A DNA stretch of 64,000 nt from Microbulbifer sp. MI-G. GTDB taxonomy: Bacteria > Pseudomonadota > Gammaproteobacteria > Pseudomonadales > Cellvibrionaceae. The notes beneath the pieces were generated by a model, which made no database searches, was not told the origin of the DNA, and was given only the letters and a program-made list of their open reading frames with translations. Both the position numbers and the translations under genes were made by a program. Below are positions 18,044 to 26,531 of the stretch, piece by piece; position 1 is the first letter of the stretch, and each line of letters begins with the position of its first letter. The DNA is taken from contig NZ_CP098023.1 in the NCBI RefSeq assembly GCF_030440425.1, positions 671,501-735,500 of the forward strand, read 5' to 3'.

Positions 18044-18057
18044 TTGATCTGGATCAA
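18044..18057 (-). promoter_or_regulatory. FNR/ANR/DNR box for pseudoazurin
   Basis: TTGATCTGGATCAA is a perfect FNR-type palindrome (TTGAT-N4-ATCAA). Its centre lies about 30 bp from the TACTAT at 18023-18018, the spacing expected when FNR binds at -41.5 on the minus strand. The divergent radA start is 151 bp to the right. Confidence 0.8.
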
Positions 18058-18208
18058 TCCTGTGGAGTCCCCGGAATAAGGGAAAACCTGCCATTGGAAG
18101 CATTGTTTGGCAGTGCAGTATTCCTGAGCGCAAGCCCTGCCCAGGTGTGGCCTGTCCGAGGTAAACTGTGCGCCAAATAACTGATGGGCGACTTTTCGGG
18201 AGAACACT

Positions 18209-19603
18209 TTGGCCACAAAACGCAAAACTGCCTATGTGTGCAATGACTGTGGGGCCGATTACACCAAGTGGACAGGGCAGTGCAGTGGCTGTGGTAGCTG
18301 GAACAGCCTGTCAGAAGTGCGCCCGGGGCCGGGGTATCGAGACAGTCGGGCGGCCGATTTTACCGATACCCAGAGCGGTTATGCCGGAGCTGCCGGTAGC
18401 GGCAAGGTGCAGAAACTCGCGGAAATCGACCTGAGTGAATTACCGCGTATCCCCACCTCTGCGTCGGAGCTGGACCGGGTGCTGGGTGGCGGCCTGGTGC
18501 CCGGCTCGGTGGTATTGATCGGCGGACATCCGGGCGCGGGTAAATCCACGGTGCTGCTGCAAACCCTGTGTCACCTGGCCGCGGCCATGCCCGCGCTGTA
18601 TATCACCGGTGAGGAATCCCTGCAGCAGGTGGCGATGCGCGCCAATCGCCTGGGGCTGCCCACGGATGCCCTGCAGGTGCTCAGCGAGACCGATGTTGAG
18701 CGAATCTGCCATGTGGCCAAGACCGTCATTCCACGGGTGATGGTGGTGGATTCGATCCAGGTGATGCACATGAGCGAGGTGCAATCGGCACCGGGGTCCG
18801 TGGCCCAGGTGCGCGAAAGTGCAGCTTTCCTTACCCGCTTTGCCAAACAGACCGGTACCGCGTTGATTCTGGTGGGCCATGTCACCAAAGATGGCAGCCT
18901 GGCGGGCCCCAAGGTGCTGGAGCATATCATCGACTGCTCCATCCTGCTTGAAGGCAGCCACGATTCCCGCTTTCGCACCCTGCGCGCCCATAAAAACCGC
19001 TTTGGGGCAGTGAATGAACTCGGGGTGTTTGCCATGACCGAACAAGGCTTGAAAGAGGTTTCCAATCCCTCTGCCATTTTCCTGCAGCGCGCCGAGGAGG
19101 TGGCGGCTGGTTCGGTGGTGACCGCCGTGTGGGAGGGCACCCGCCCCCTGTTGGTGGAATTGCAGGCGCTGGTGGATGACAGCAGCCTGGGCAACCCGCG
19201 CCGGGTGGCGGTAGGGTTGGACCAGAATCGCCTGAATATGCTGCTGGCCGTACTGCACCGCCACGGCGGGGTGCTGGTGGGGGACCAGGATGTGTTTATC
19301 AATGTGGTGGGTGGCGTCAAGGTTGTAGAGACGAGTGCCGACCTGACCCTGCTACTGGCGGTGGTTTCCAGCTTTCGCAACCATCCCCTGCCGAGGGACC
19401 TGATGGTGTTCGGTGAGGTGGGCCTGTCCGGAGAAATCCGCCCGGTGCCCTCCGGTCAGGAGCGTTTGCGCGAGGCCGCCAAGCACGGTTTTCGCAAGGC
19501 CATTGTGCCCGCTGCCAACCGCCTTAAAAATGATATCGAGGGCATGGAGATGCAGCCGGTGAAAACCCTGGCAGAAGCACTTGCGGCCATCGATATGCGC
19601 TGA
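18209..19603 (+). CDS. radA: DNA repair protein RadA
   Basis: A 464-residue RecA-related ATPase that promotes branch migration of recombination intermediates. It shows the N-terminal C4 zinc finger (Cys11, Cys14, Cys25, Cys28), a Walker A GGHPGAGKST, the RadA-specific KNRFG motif (HKNRFGAVNELGVF), and the C-terminal Lon-like region (GDQDVFINVVGGVK, LSGEIRPV). The start is the TTG at 18209, supported by GGGAG upstream and by alignment of MATKRKTAYVCNDCG to RadA N-termini. A btuF-like gene begins 12 bases after its stop, so vitamin B12 uptake genes may be read through from the radA promoter. Confidence 0.95.
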   Translation: MATKRKTAYVCNDCGADYTKWTGQCSGCGSWNSLSEVRPGPGYRDSRAADFTDTQSGYAGAAGSGKVQKLAEIDLSELPRIPTSASELDRVLGGGLVPGSVVLIGGHPGAGKSTVLLQTLCHLAAAMPALYITGEESLQQVAMRANRLGLPTDALQVLSETDVERICHVAKTVIPRVMVVDSIQVMHMSEVQSAPGSVAQVRESAAFLTRFAKQTGTALILVGHVTKDGSLAGPKVLEHIIDCSILLEGSHDSRFRTLRAHKNRFGAVNELGVFAMTEQGLKEVSNPSAIFLQRAEEVAAGSVVTAVWEGTRPLLVELQALVDDSSLGNPRRVAVGLDQNRLNMLLAVLHRHGGVLVGDQDVFINVVGGVKVVETSADLTLLLAVVSSFRNHPLPRDLMVFGEVGLSGEIRPVPSGQERLREAAKHGFRKAIVPAANRLKNDIEGMEMQPVKTLAEALAAIDMR

Positions 19604-19615
19604 GGCGATACGACG

Positions 19616-20473
19616 ATGTTTTGTGCACGGGAGCTGCGTTTTCCCGCAAAGTTTTTTTGCTGTTGCCGTTCGATGCTGTTCTTACTCGCCGTGCTGGTTT
19701 GCGGCAAGACGGTAGCCTACGAGCGCATCGCCTCCTTGAATCTGTGTCTGGACCAGGTGCTGCTGAACTGGGTGGCGCCTGGGGATATCGTTTCTCTCAC
19801 CTGGCTGTCCGGCGCCGCGCAATACCGCTCGCGGCCGATACCGCAGCACATACAGTTGAATCGCGCCCGCGCCGAGGAATTGCTGCCGTTACAGCCGGAT
19901 CTGGTCTTGGTGGGGCAGTATGGCGCCCAACGCGCAGCGCGGCGGCTGCGAGATCTGGGCATGCATGTGGTCACCATTCCCGATGCCTACAGCCTGCAGC
20001 AGTTGCAGCAACAGCTGCAGGCACTGGAAAACATATTGGGCCCGCTGGTACCTTTGCAAAAAGAGAAGCGTGCACTGCAGACATTGCTGGCTCAGCCCGT
20101 GCCGAAGCGCCGTGCCAGCGCCGTGATTCTCTCCGCCAACAACATCACCTATGGCAGCGGCATGCTGGAACACCAGCTGTTGGAGCGTGCGGGATTTGCC
20201 AATCTCGCCGCCAGGCAGGGGGTCAACCAGCTGGGCCGCATCAGCCTGGAGGAAGTGATCGCCCTGCAGCCGGACCTGCTGGTGTTTTACGGTAGCGAAC
20301 AGGATTTCGCACTGGCCTACCTGGCAGCGCGCCACCCGGTTTTGCAGCGCTATATCGACAGCGGCCGCACCTACACCCTGCCCTCGCAGTTGAGCCTGTG
20401 CCCGGTACTGGCGGTGGTAGATACGTTGCAGCAGTTAATGAATAAGAGAAAAAGCCTTGTTGAAGCACCGTAA
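19616..20473 (+). CDS. btuF: Cobalamin ABC transporter substrate-binding protein
   Basis: A 285-residue periplasmic binding protein of the BtuF/FepB type. An N-terminal hydrophobic segment (MLFLLAVLVCG) is the export signal. It then shows YERIASLNLCLDQVLLNW, ELLPLQPDLVLVGQY, ISLEEVIALQPDLLVFYG and a C-terminal helix. The family includes iron-siderophore binding proteins. The B12 assignment rests on the neighbouring btuC, btuD, cobalamin riboswitch, btuB and btuR. A second in-frame ATG at 19673 is a possible alternative start. It is 12 bases after radA and overlaps the next gene. Confidence 0.82.
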   Translation: MFCARELRFPAKFFCCCRSMLFLLAVLVCGKTVAYERIASLNLCLDQVLLNWVAPGDIVSLTWLSGAAQYRSRPIPQHIQLNRARAEELLPLQPDLVLVGQYGAQRAARRLRDLGMHVVTIPDAYSLQQLQQQLQALENILGPLVPLQKEKRALQTLLAQPVPKRRASAVILSANNITYGSGMLEHQLLERAGFANLAARQGVNQLGRISLEEVIALQPDLLVFYGSEQDFALAYLAARHPVLQRYIDSGRTYTLPSQLSLCPVLAVVDTLQQLMNKRKSLVEAP

Positions 20474-21452
20474 AGTTGCAATGTCGCTATTAATTGCCGC
20501 GCTGCCCCTGGCATTGCTGGGAGCTTTGGCCAGTGGTCCGGTATCTGTGGATCTGTTCAAGGCGGCGGCCCTGGGCTGGCGAGACGAGAGCAGTGACGCA
20601 GTGATTTTGTGGCAGCTGCGCCTGCCGCGGGCGCTGCTTGCGGTACTGGTGGGTGCGGCGCTCGGTATGGGGGGCGCCGCCATGCAGGGTATGCTGCGCA
20701 ACCCGCTGGCGGAACCGGCCCTGCTCGGTGTTTCCAGTGGCGCAGCCTTGGCGGCGGTATTGCTGCTCTATTACGGCGTCGCCTCGCTATCCGGCTGGTT
20801 ACTGCCGGCTTTGGCCATCGCTGGGGCTTTCACCGCAGTGGGCGCGGTGTGGTTGCTGGCCGGGCACGGCGCCAGCGCCGGGCGGCTGGTACTGGCGGGG
20901 GTGGCGATCAATGCATTTTTATCTGCGCTGATCGCCCTGGCCCTGAACTATGCACCGAGTCTGTTCGCGATGCAGGAAGTGGTTTTCTGGCTGATGGGCT
21001 CGCTGGCCAACCGCGGCTGGGATCAGCTACGGCTGGCACTGCCGTTTTTACTGGTGGGCGCTGTCTGCCTGTTCCTTGCGCGCAATTACCTGCGCGCCCT
21101 GGCGCTGGGTGAAGACAGCGCCGCATCCCTGGGCTTTCAGAGTCGCGCCTACCCCCTGCTGATCTTATTTGGGATTGCCAGCGCGGTGGGCGCCGCCGTG
21201 GCAGTGGCCGGCACCATCGGGTTTATCGGTCTGGTGGTACCGCACCTGGTGCGCCCGCTGGTGCGTCAGGACCCCGCGCGGCTGTTGTGGGCCAGCGCAC
21301 TGGCCGGGGCGCTGCTGCTGTTGCTGGCGGATATCCTGGTGATCCAATTTGTCGGTGCACAGGAACTGAGAATTGGCGCAGTCACCGCCTTTATCGGTGC
21401 GCCTTTCTTTTTCTGGCTGATTGTCCGTGCGCGCAGGGAGCAATGGCTGTGA
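20457..21452 (+). CDS. btuC: Cobalamin ABC transporter permease (FecCD family)
   Basis: A 331-residue inner-membrane permease with the FecCD/BtuC pattern: LRLPRALLAVLVGAALGMGGAAMQGMLRNPLAEPALLGVSSGAAL near the start, MGSLANRGWDQL, GEDSAASLG, and GTIGFIGLVVPHLVR in the ATPase-contacting region. About ten membrane helices are expected and the composition agrees. The TTG at 20457 overlaps the btuF end by 17 bases. An ATG at 20481 gives a shorter N-terminus but has no SD. The end overlaps btuD, so btuFCD are translationally coupled. Confidence 0.87.
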   Translation: MLKHRKVAMSLLIAALPLALLGALASGPVSVDLFKAAALGWRDESSDAVILWQLRLPRALLAVLVGAALGMGGAAMQGMLRNPLAEPALLGVSSGAALAAVLLLYYGVASLSGWLLPALAIAGAFTAVGAVWLLAGHGASAGRLVLAGVAINAFLSALIALALNYAPSLFAMQEVVFWLMGSLANRGWDQLRLALPFLLVGAVCLFLARNYLRALALGEDSAASLGFQSRAYPLLILFGIASAVGAAVAVAGTIGFIGLVVPHLVRPLVRQDPARLLWASALAGALLLLLADILVIQFVGAQELRIGAVTAFIGAPFFFWLIVRARREQWL

Positions 21453-22246
21453 ATACCGGGGCCGCCTCAAACCGGGGGGAACCCCTCGAGATTACCTGTC
21501 GGGGGCTTGGGCTCAGGCGCGGTCGCAAGCGGGTTCTGACGGAGATCAGCTGCGCGTTTAGGCCCCGTGAGCTGACCGCGGTGGTAGGCCCCAATGGCGC
21601 TGGTAAAAGCAGCCTGCTGCAGTGTCTCTCCGGTGTGTTGTCTCCCAGCGCCGGACATATCGAGTTGAACGGGCGCTCTGCCAAAGGGTTTTCGGCAACT
21701 GAACGGGCGCGCCTGGGCGCCTACCTGCCGCAATCAGAAACTCCCGCCTGGAGCCTGGGTGCTGCGGATATGGTGGCACTGGGGCTGTTGCCCTGGGGGC
21801 GCCCACGGGATCGGGAATGGCGGGTACGGCAGGCGCTGTTGCTTGTGGATGCCCTGGACTTTGCCGAGCGCCCGGTGACCCAGCTGTCCGGTGGGGAGTT
21901 GCGCCGGGTGCAGCTGGCCCGCCTGTTGGTGGGCCAGGCGCCCCTGTTGATTGCTGACGAGCCCACGACAGCACTGGATATCCGCCACCAGTTGCAACTG
22001 ATGCAGCATTTCCGCGCCCTTGCAGATGGTGGTAAAACGCTGGTGCTGGCGCTGCACGATCTCAGCCTGGCGGCGCGCTTTTGCGACCGTATTGTATTGA
22101 TGCAGGATGGCAGGTTATTGGCACAGGGCGCACCGCGGGAAGTTTTTACCCCGGCACAGATTGGCGATGCTTATGGGGTCAGTTCAGAGTTTCGCTGGCG
22201 TGATGGCATTGCCGATTTTGTGCCGCTGGATCTATTGGAAAAATAA
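21443..22246 (+). CDS. btuD: Cobalamin ABC transporter ATP-binding protein
   Basis: A 267-residue ABC ATPase. It has Walker A VGPNGAGKSSLLQ, signature LSGGELRRVQLARLL, Walker B PLLIADEPTTALD and the H-loop LALHDLSLAARFCD, all typical of FecE/BtuD/HmuV proteins. ATG 21443 overlaps the permease stop by 10 bases. It is the last gene of btuFCD; 253 bp later the cobalamin riboswitch of btuB begins. Confidence 0.85.
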   Translation: MAVNTGAASNRGEPLEITCRGLGLRRGRKRVLTEISCAFRPRELTAVVGPNGAGKSSLLQCLSGVLSPSAGHIELNGRSAKGFSATERARLGAYLPQSETPAWSLGAADMVALGLLPWGRPRDREWRVRQALLLVDALDFAERPVTQLSGGELRRVQLARLLVGQAPLLIADEPTTALDIRHQLQLMQHFRALADGGKTLVLALHDLSLAARFCDRIVLMQDGRLLAQGAPREVFTPAQIGDAYGVSSEFRWRDGIADFVPLDLLEK

Positions 22247-22481
22247 GTAGGCGCGGCAGCGCTGGATGCCAACTCCAAAAACACAGGAAGCCAGGCAAAG
22301 CCGATCATTGTTCCTGCGCGCTTTTCTCTACCTCAGTTCTGGCGGGAAAACCCATCTACCAAGCTCAATGATGACACTGATTTCTCATCCGATACAGGGC
22401 CACTCGTGCAAAGCGGCAGGGTCATACTGAACCAATCTGTTGCTTTGCGTATTTGCCGCTCGGTATGTGCACAGCGCACTG
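22247..22481. other. Spacer between btuD and the btuB leader
   Basis: About 235 bp with no supported gene. It ends in the btuB promoter. I see no clear terminator after btuD, so readthrough from btuFCD into the riboswitch leader is possible. Confidence 0.45.
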
Positions 22482-22488
22482 CTATACT
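22480..22488 (+). promoter_or_regulatory. Extended -10 promoter for the btuB leader
   Basis: TGCTATACT forms an extended -10 element (TGN plus TATACT). It lies about 12 bases before the first conserved riboswitch bases. No strong -35 is visible, as is common for extended -10 promoters. Confidence 0.5.
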
Positions 22489-22496
22489 TGCCGCCG

Positions 22497-22640
22497 CTTT
22501 GGGTGCCCAGCAGTGAATCGCACTTGGCTGGGTTAAACGGGAAGTCCGGTGATGTGCACTGTTACAGAGTCCGGCGCTGCCCCCGCAACGGTCAGTCGGT
22601 GCGTTCTTCAGGAAAAGCCGACAAGCCCGATACCGGCCCT
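22497..22640 (+). ncRNA. Cobalamin riboswitch upstream of btuB
   Basis: The leader contains the conserved cobalamin aptamer core: GGGAAGTCCGGTG (22539-22551), GCTGCCCCCGCAACGG (22576-22591) and the B12-box-like region AAGCCCGATACCGGCC (22623-22638). It binds adenosylcobalamin and turns down the downstream receptor gene. A GC hairpin follows at 22651-22669. The aptamer boundaries are approximate. Confidence 0.88.
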
Positions 22641-22650
22641 CTGCGAGCGC

Positions 22651-22669
22651 CCGGATGCTGCGCATCCGG
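22651..22669 (+). promoter_or_regulatory. Hairpin downstream of the cobalamin aptamer
   Basis: CCGGATGC and GCATCCGG form an 8 bp stem with a TGC loop directly after the aptamer. With no T-run after it, it is more likely part of the expression platform than an intrinsic terminator. Confidence 0.45.
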
Positions 22670-22781
22670 TCTTGAGGATAAAGCGGAGGGCTTTGTCTGG
22701 TCAGTGTGCCCGCCCGGGTTGCACACCGATTACACGCACCCTCCCTCAATCCGTCTTTCTTTTCGAGATTGGGGAACCACA

Positions 22782-24596
22782 ATGAAAAAAACCTTGATGG
22801 CTGCTGCAGTGTTTGCTGCGGCTCAACCGCTAATGTCCGTTGCCAAAGGCCTGGAAGAGATCCATGTGACCGCCAGCCGCCTGGATGTGCCCAAAAGCCA
22901 GCTGGGCGCTTCCGTGTCGGTCCTGGATGCGGAGGATATCGAACGGCTCGGCTATTCCAGCCTGATGGATGTTCTTCGCACTTTGCCGGGCGTAGCCGCC
23001 ACCAATAGTGGTGGCGCCGGCAAGGTCAGCTCGCTGTTTCTGCGCGGTGAGAGCAGTTTCCGCACCCTGGTACTGCTCGATGGGGTGAATATTGCCGATC
23101 CTACCGGTGTGCAAGTGAGTGCCCAGCTGCAACACCTGCTGGCCAGCGATATAGACCGGATCGAAGTGTTGCGCGGTCCCCAGGGCATGCTTTACGGCGC
23201 CGGCGCAGGTGGTGTGATCAATATTATCAGCAGGAAGGCCGCTGCACCGCTGAGTGCGACGGCATCGATAGAAGCCGGGCGCTACGGCACACGCAATACC
23301 GGCGTCAGCTTGGGTGGCAGTCATGATGCCTGGTCCTTCGATCTGGATGTGCTGGATTTTTCCACCGGTGGCTTTAATGCGCGCGAATCGGATTTCTCCG
23401 GTGAGGAGGATGGTTACGATACTCTCACCACCCGGGTGCGTCTCGGCTATCAATTCAGTGAGCGTCTTTCTCTGGAAGGGCAGTACCGCAGGACTGATGC
23501 GGAAACGGAATATGATAATTGCGGATTCCCTCCCTCTGACGACTGTCTGAGCCAGTTTGACCAGGAAATCGTCGGCGTAAACGGCCAGTACCAGGCGGCC
23601 TCCTGGAACCATAAGCTCACCCTGTCGCAACAGGAGATCGACCGCAAAGAGGGCATCAGTCCAGAGGCACTGCCTTTTTTTACAAATGGCGAAATTCGCG
23701 AGGTGAATTACGTCGGCAGTAACCGTCTTGCCGGCGGAAAACTGCTATGGGGCGGAGAATACGAGCAGCTGAATTATTTTACCGGATCCGTCGGGGTCAC
23801 TTACGGGGATGAAGTGCTGGAAAGCACTGGTTGGTTTACCGAGTGGCACAGTGATTTCGCTGAAACGGTATTCTACACACTGGGGTATCGCCGGGACAGC
23901 CTGGAGACAGAGGATCACAACAGCTGGCGTGTAACCGCCGCTCTGCCGGTTTCCCTCGGCGATGCGCAGCAGCTCAAATACCGCGCGAGCTTTGGCACCG
24001 GCTATCGCGCGCCCAGCCCGTATGAGTTCAGTACCAATGAGGCCCTGGGTCCTGAAACCAGCCAGGGCTATGAATTGGGGCTGGAATACCGCTGGGCACA
24101 ATTACTGCAGGTGGAGGTGACCTATTTCGAGCAGGAAATCACCGATGCCATTTTCTATGATTCTGTTTTCTGGCGTTATGACCAGGATGATGGCGAGAGT
24201 AAATCCGAGGGGCTGGAGTTGTCTCTTGGCGGTGACCTGAACAACAAGCTCGCATGGTACCTCACCGGTACCTGGTTGGATACAGAGGATACCACTGGTG
24301 CCCAGCGGGGCGGTGTTCCCCGGCGCGTCTGCAATGTTGGCTTCAGCCAGCAGTGGTTCAGTGACAAGCTGACCCTGAACGTCAACTGGCAGCGGGTGGA
24401 GGGCCGCATCGATGGTTTCACCCAAAAGGGCCTGGAAGACTACAGCAAGCTGGACCTGAATGCGGTGTATCGCCTATCTCCCAATCTGCGTATCAGCCTG
24501 CGCGGGGAAAACCTGCTGGACCGCCGCTATCGCGAGGTCGCCGGTTACTATACTACCGGTGCGGCTGTCTATGCGGGTGTGCAGATCAGTCTGTAA
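22782..24596 (+). CDS. btuB: TonB-dependent vitamin B12 receptor
   Basis: A 604-residue outer-membrane receptor for cobalamin. ATG 22782 has GGGGA six bases upstream. The frame remains open back through the riboswitch, but that part is leader RNA, not protein. The signal peptide is MKKTLMAAAVFAAAQPLMSVAKG, followed by a TonB box (EEIHVTASRLDV), plug motifs (LRTLPGVAATNSGG, LFLRGESSFRTLVLLDGV, IEVLRGPQGMLYGAGAGGVINI) and a barrel with a C-terminal LRGENLLDRRYREVAGYYTTG...VQISL. Regulation by the cobalamin riboswitch in its leader settles the substrate. Confidence 0.93.
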   Translation: MKKTLMAAAVFAAAQPLMSVAKGLEEIHVTASRLDVPKSQLGASVSVLDAEDIERLGYSSLMDVLRTLPGVAATNSGGAGKVSSLFLRGESSFRTLVLLDGVNIADPTGVQVSAQLQHLLASDIDRIEVLRGPQGMLYGAGAGGVINIISRKAAAPLSATASIEAGRYGTRNTGVSLGGSHDAWSFDLDVLDFSTGGFNARESDFSGEEDGYDTLTTRVRLGYQFSERLSLEGQYRRTDAETEYDNCGFPPSDDCLSQFDQEIVGVNGQYQAASWNHKLTLSQQEIDRKEGISPEALPFFTNGEIREVNYVGSNRLAGGKLLWGGEYEQLNYFTGSVGVTYGDEVLESTGWFTEWHSDFAETVFYTLGYRRDSLETEDHNSWRVTAALPVSLGDAQQLKYRASFGTGYRAPSPYEFSTNEALGPETSQGYELGLEYRWAQLLQVEVTYFEQEITDAIFYDSVFWRYDQDDGESKSEGLELSLGGDLNNKLAWYLTGTWLDTEDTTGAQRGGVPRRVCNVGFSQQWFSDKLTLNVNWQRVEGRIDGFTQKGLEDYSKLDLNAVYRLSPNLRISLRGENLLDRRYREVAGYYTTGAAVYAGVQISL

Positions 24597-24625
24597 CGGG
24601 TTCTGTACCAGCTGTTTCAAAATAA

Positions 24626-24673
24626 CCGATAAGGCGCCATTGCCAACCACCAGGCGTGCCGGCACCTTATCGG
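24626..24673. repeat. 13 bp inverted repeat between btuB and btuR
   Basis: CCGATAAGGCGCC (24626-24638) and GGCACCTTATCGG (24661-24673) pair at 12 of 13 positions with a 22-base loop. There is no T-run beyond TT. It could be a factor-dependent terminator, a processing site or a translation-control hairpin for btuR. Confidence 0.55.
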
Positions 24674-24769
24674 GCTCAGTTGGATTTTTCCCCTGTGACC
24701 GATGCCCTAGTCTGCGTGGCTGTTGAGATGCAGAGTCCACTTTCCAGTAAATAGCGAGCGGATTTCCCA

Positions 24770-25393
24770 ATGTGTGCCGAATCAAACAGTAACCGCGAGC
24801 GTTACAGGCAGCGAATGCAGAGTCGCAAAAAAATTGTCGATGCAGCGGTTTCCCAAGCACTGGAAACGCGGGGTATCGTCATTCTCTATACCGGTGACGG
24901 CAAGGGGAAAACCACGGCGGCGATGGGTACGGTCACCCGTGCGCTGGGCTATGGCTACCCTACCGTGGTGGCGCAGTTTATCAAGGGAGCCTGGGAGTGC
25001 GGGGAAAAGAATTTACTGCAGCGTTTGCCTGAGGACCTCTGCCCCTTGCAGTGGTACCAGATGGGAACAGACTTCACTTGGGAAACCCAGGATTTCGAGG
25101 CAGATAAAACCGCTGCGCAGGCACTTTGGGAAAAAGCGCTGGTGGCACTGCGCGACAAGCATGTCTATTTGGTGGTGTTGGATGAATTGACTTACGCCCT
25201 GAATTATCACTGGCTGGACAGGGGGGAGGTACTGCAGGCCATCACCCAGCGCCCCAGGGAGCAAACAGTGATCATCACCGGACGGGGCGCCAAACAATAC
25301 CTCAGGGAGATTGCCGATACTGTCAGCGAGATGCGTGCAGACAAGCATGCATTTGACAGTGGGCTCGCCGCTCGCAAGGGTATTGAATGGTGA
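24770..25393 (+). CDS. btuR: Cob(I)alamin (corrinoid) adenosyltransferase
   Basis: A 207-residue CobA/CobO/BtuR-type enzyme that transfers the adenosyl group of ATP to cob(I)alamin or cobyrinate diamide. The P-loop GDGKGKTTAAMG is near residue 43. Further family motifs are VVAQFIKGAWECGE, LVVLDELTYALNYHWL, REQTVIITGRGA and the end HAFDSGLAARKGIEW. In this pathway it makes the coenzyme form that the upstream riboswitch senses. It follows btuB by 173 bp, with an inverted repeat between. No strong SD precedes ATG 24770. Confidence 0.92.
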   Translation: MCAESNSNRERYRQRMQSRKKIVDAAVSQALETRGIVILYTGDGKGKTTAAMGTVTRALGYGYPTVVAQFIKGAWECGEKNLLQRLPEDLCPLQWYQMGTDFTWETQDFEADKTAAQALWEKALVALRDKHVYLVVLDELTYALNYHWLDRGEVLQAITQRPREQTVIITGRGAKQYLREIADTVSEMRADKHAFDSGLAARKGIEW

Positions 25394-25454
25394 GTGAGCC
25401 GGGATGCGCTGCACATGCCTGGCCTGATTGCCCACGCGGTGGCAGGTGGTCTTC

Positions 25455-26531
25455 TTATTCGGTCGCCACAGCCCTGGCTGCTGCATCAGCGAGCAACCTG
25501 CGCCTTACCCGCATTGGCGTTGTCTTGAACCAACGGGCGCAGGCACGGTTGAAAGAGCTCTGCTCACGGTAACCCAACATATTGGATATTTGCGACATGG
25601 GTGGCTGTTTGCCACTTAAATAATATTGCGCACGCTCCCGGCGTATGCGATCCAATACATCCTCAAATACCAGCCCACGATTACGCAGCCTGCGCTGCAG
25701 TGTGCGCTTGTGCAAACCCAGCTGGTTGGCCACTTCCTGCAGGCTGCAGCGTTTCAGTGGCATCAGGTAGTCAATCAATTGCTCAACCTGACCCAGCAGA
25801 TCTGTCTCACCCTGCTGGAGCAAGTCATCGATATGGGCTTTGAACAGTGCGCGCAGGTCCGTACTGCATTTCTCTATCGGCAATAGCAGCGTGTTACTGT
25901 TGAGTACGAATCGGTCGCTGTCACTGCCAAAATGCACCGGCGCCTTGAAATAGTCTTTGTACCGCCCGTGCAGAGGCTGCCGAGTTTTCAAATGCACGGC
26001 TTCCAGGTGAAAGTGATCACCACACAAGGTTTGCATGGCAACCAGGCAAACGCCCATCAGAAATTCCCGGCACTGCTCGGGAGCTGACGGCGTTCCCACC
26101 GGTGTCAACCCTTGCAGGTCCTCCAGGCAGAGAAAGCTGAAACAGGCCCCGTCGTCTTTGTTCTGTAGGGCCAGGCGCAGGCTGTGGGGTGGCTTGCCCA
26201 ACAGATCTACAGTGACTTTCAGGAATTCCGCCAAAGTCAAAGACTGCAATACTGCTGGACTCAGGAAGGACAGTGCGGCCACTCCCTGGCTGTGTGCCAG
26301 GCGCAGGCCAAAGTCAGCACAGTCCAGTTGTTGTGCCGTCTTCTGCAGTAGTGTGGTGACTGAACTCAGGGGGAGGTACCCTGCCTGGCGGGAGACCTGG
26401 TGCGGATTGATGCCGGAACTGGTCAACAGTGTCTCCGGGTTGTGGTGCAGCCGGTTGACCAGATCGCAGAAGCCTGTCAGCAGCGTCGTTCTTATTTGTT
26501 GAGTCAATTTCCTGTGAGTCCTGTGTGTCAT
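25455..26531 (-). CDS. AraC-family transcriptional regulator
   Basis: A 358-residue regulator. The N-terminal 230 residues fit the arabinose-binding-like sensor domain found in OruR/ArgR-type AraC proteins. The C-terminus has two helix-turn-helix units (SLQEVANQLGLHKRTLQRRLRNRGLVF, then MSQISNMLGYREQSSFNRACARWFKTTPMRVRR), which bind DNA. ATG 26531 is used; a TTG at 26543 is an alternative and neither has a good SD. It converges on btuR, and an 845 bp gap lies upstream of it. The target and ligand are unknown. Confidence 0.85.
   Translation of the reverse strand: MTHRTHRKLTQQIRTTLLTGFCDLVNRLHHNPETLLTSSGINPHQVSRQAGYLPLSSVTTLLQKTAQQLDCADFGLRLAHSQGVAALSFLSPAVLQSLTLAEFLKVTVDLLGKPPHSLRLALQNKDDGACFSFLCLEDLQGLTPVGTPSAPEQCREFLMGVCLVAMQTLCGDHFHLEAVHLKTRQPLHGRYKDYFKAPVHFGSDSDRFVLNSNTLLLPIEKCSTDLRALFKAHIDDLLQQGETDLLGQVEQLIDYLMPLKRCSLQEVANQLGLHKRTLQRRLRNRGLVFEDVLDRIRRERAQYYLSGKQPPMSQISNMLGYREQSSFNRACARWFKTTPMRVRRRLLADAAARAVATE

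Noticed and set aside
22440..22781. In-frame extension of btuB through the riboswitch
   Set aside because: This stretch contains the cobalamin aptamer core. The signal peptide and SD place the start at 22782.
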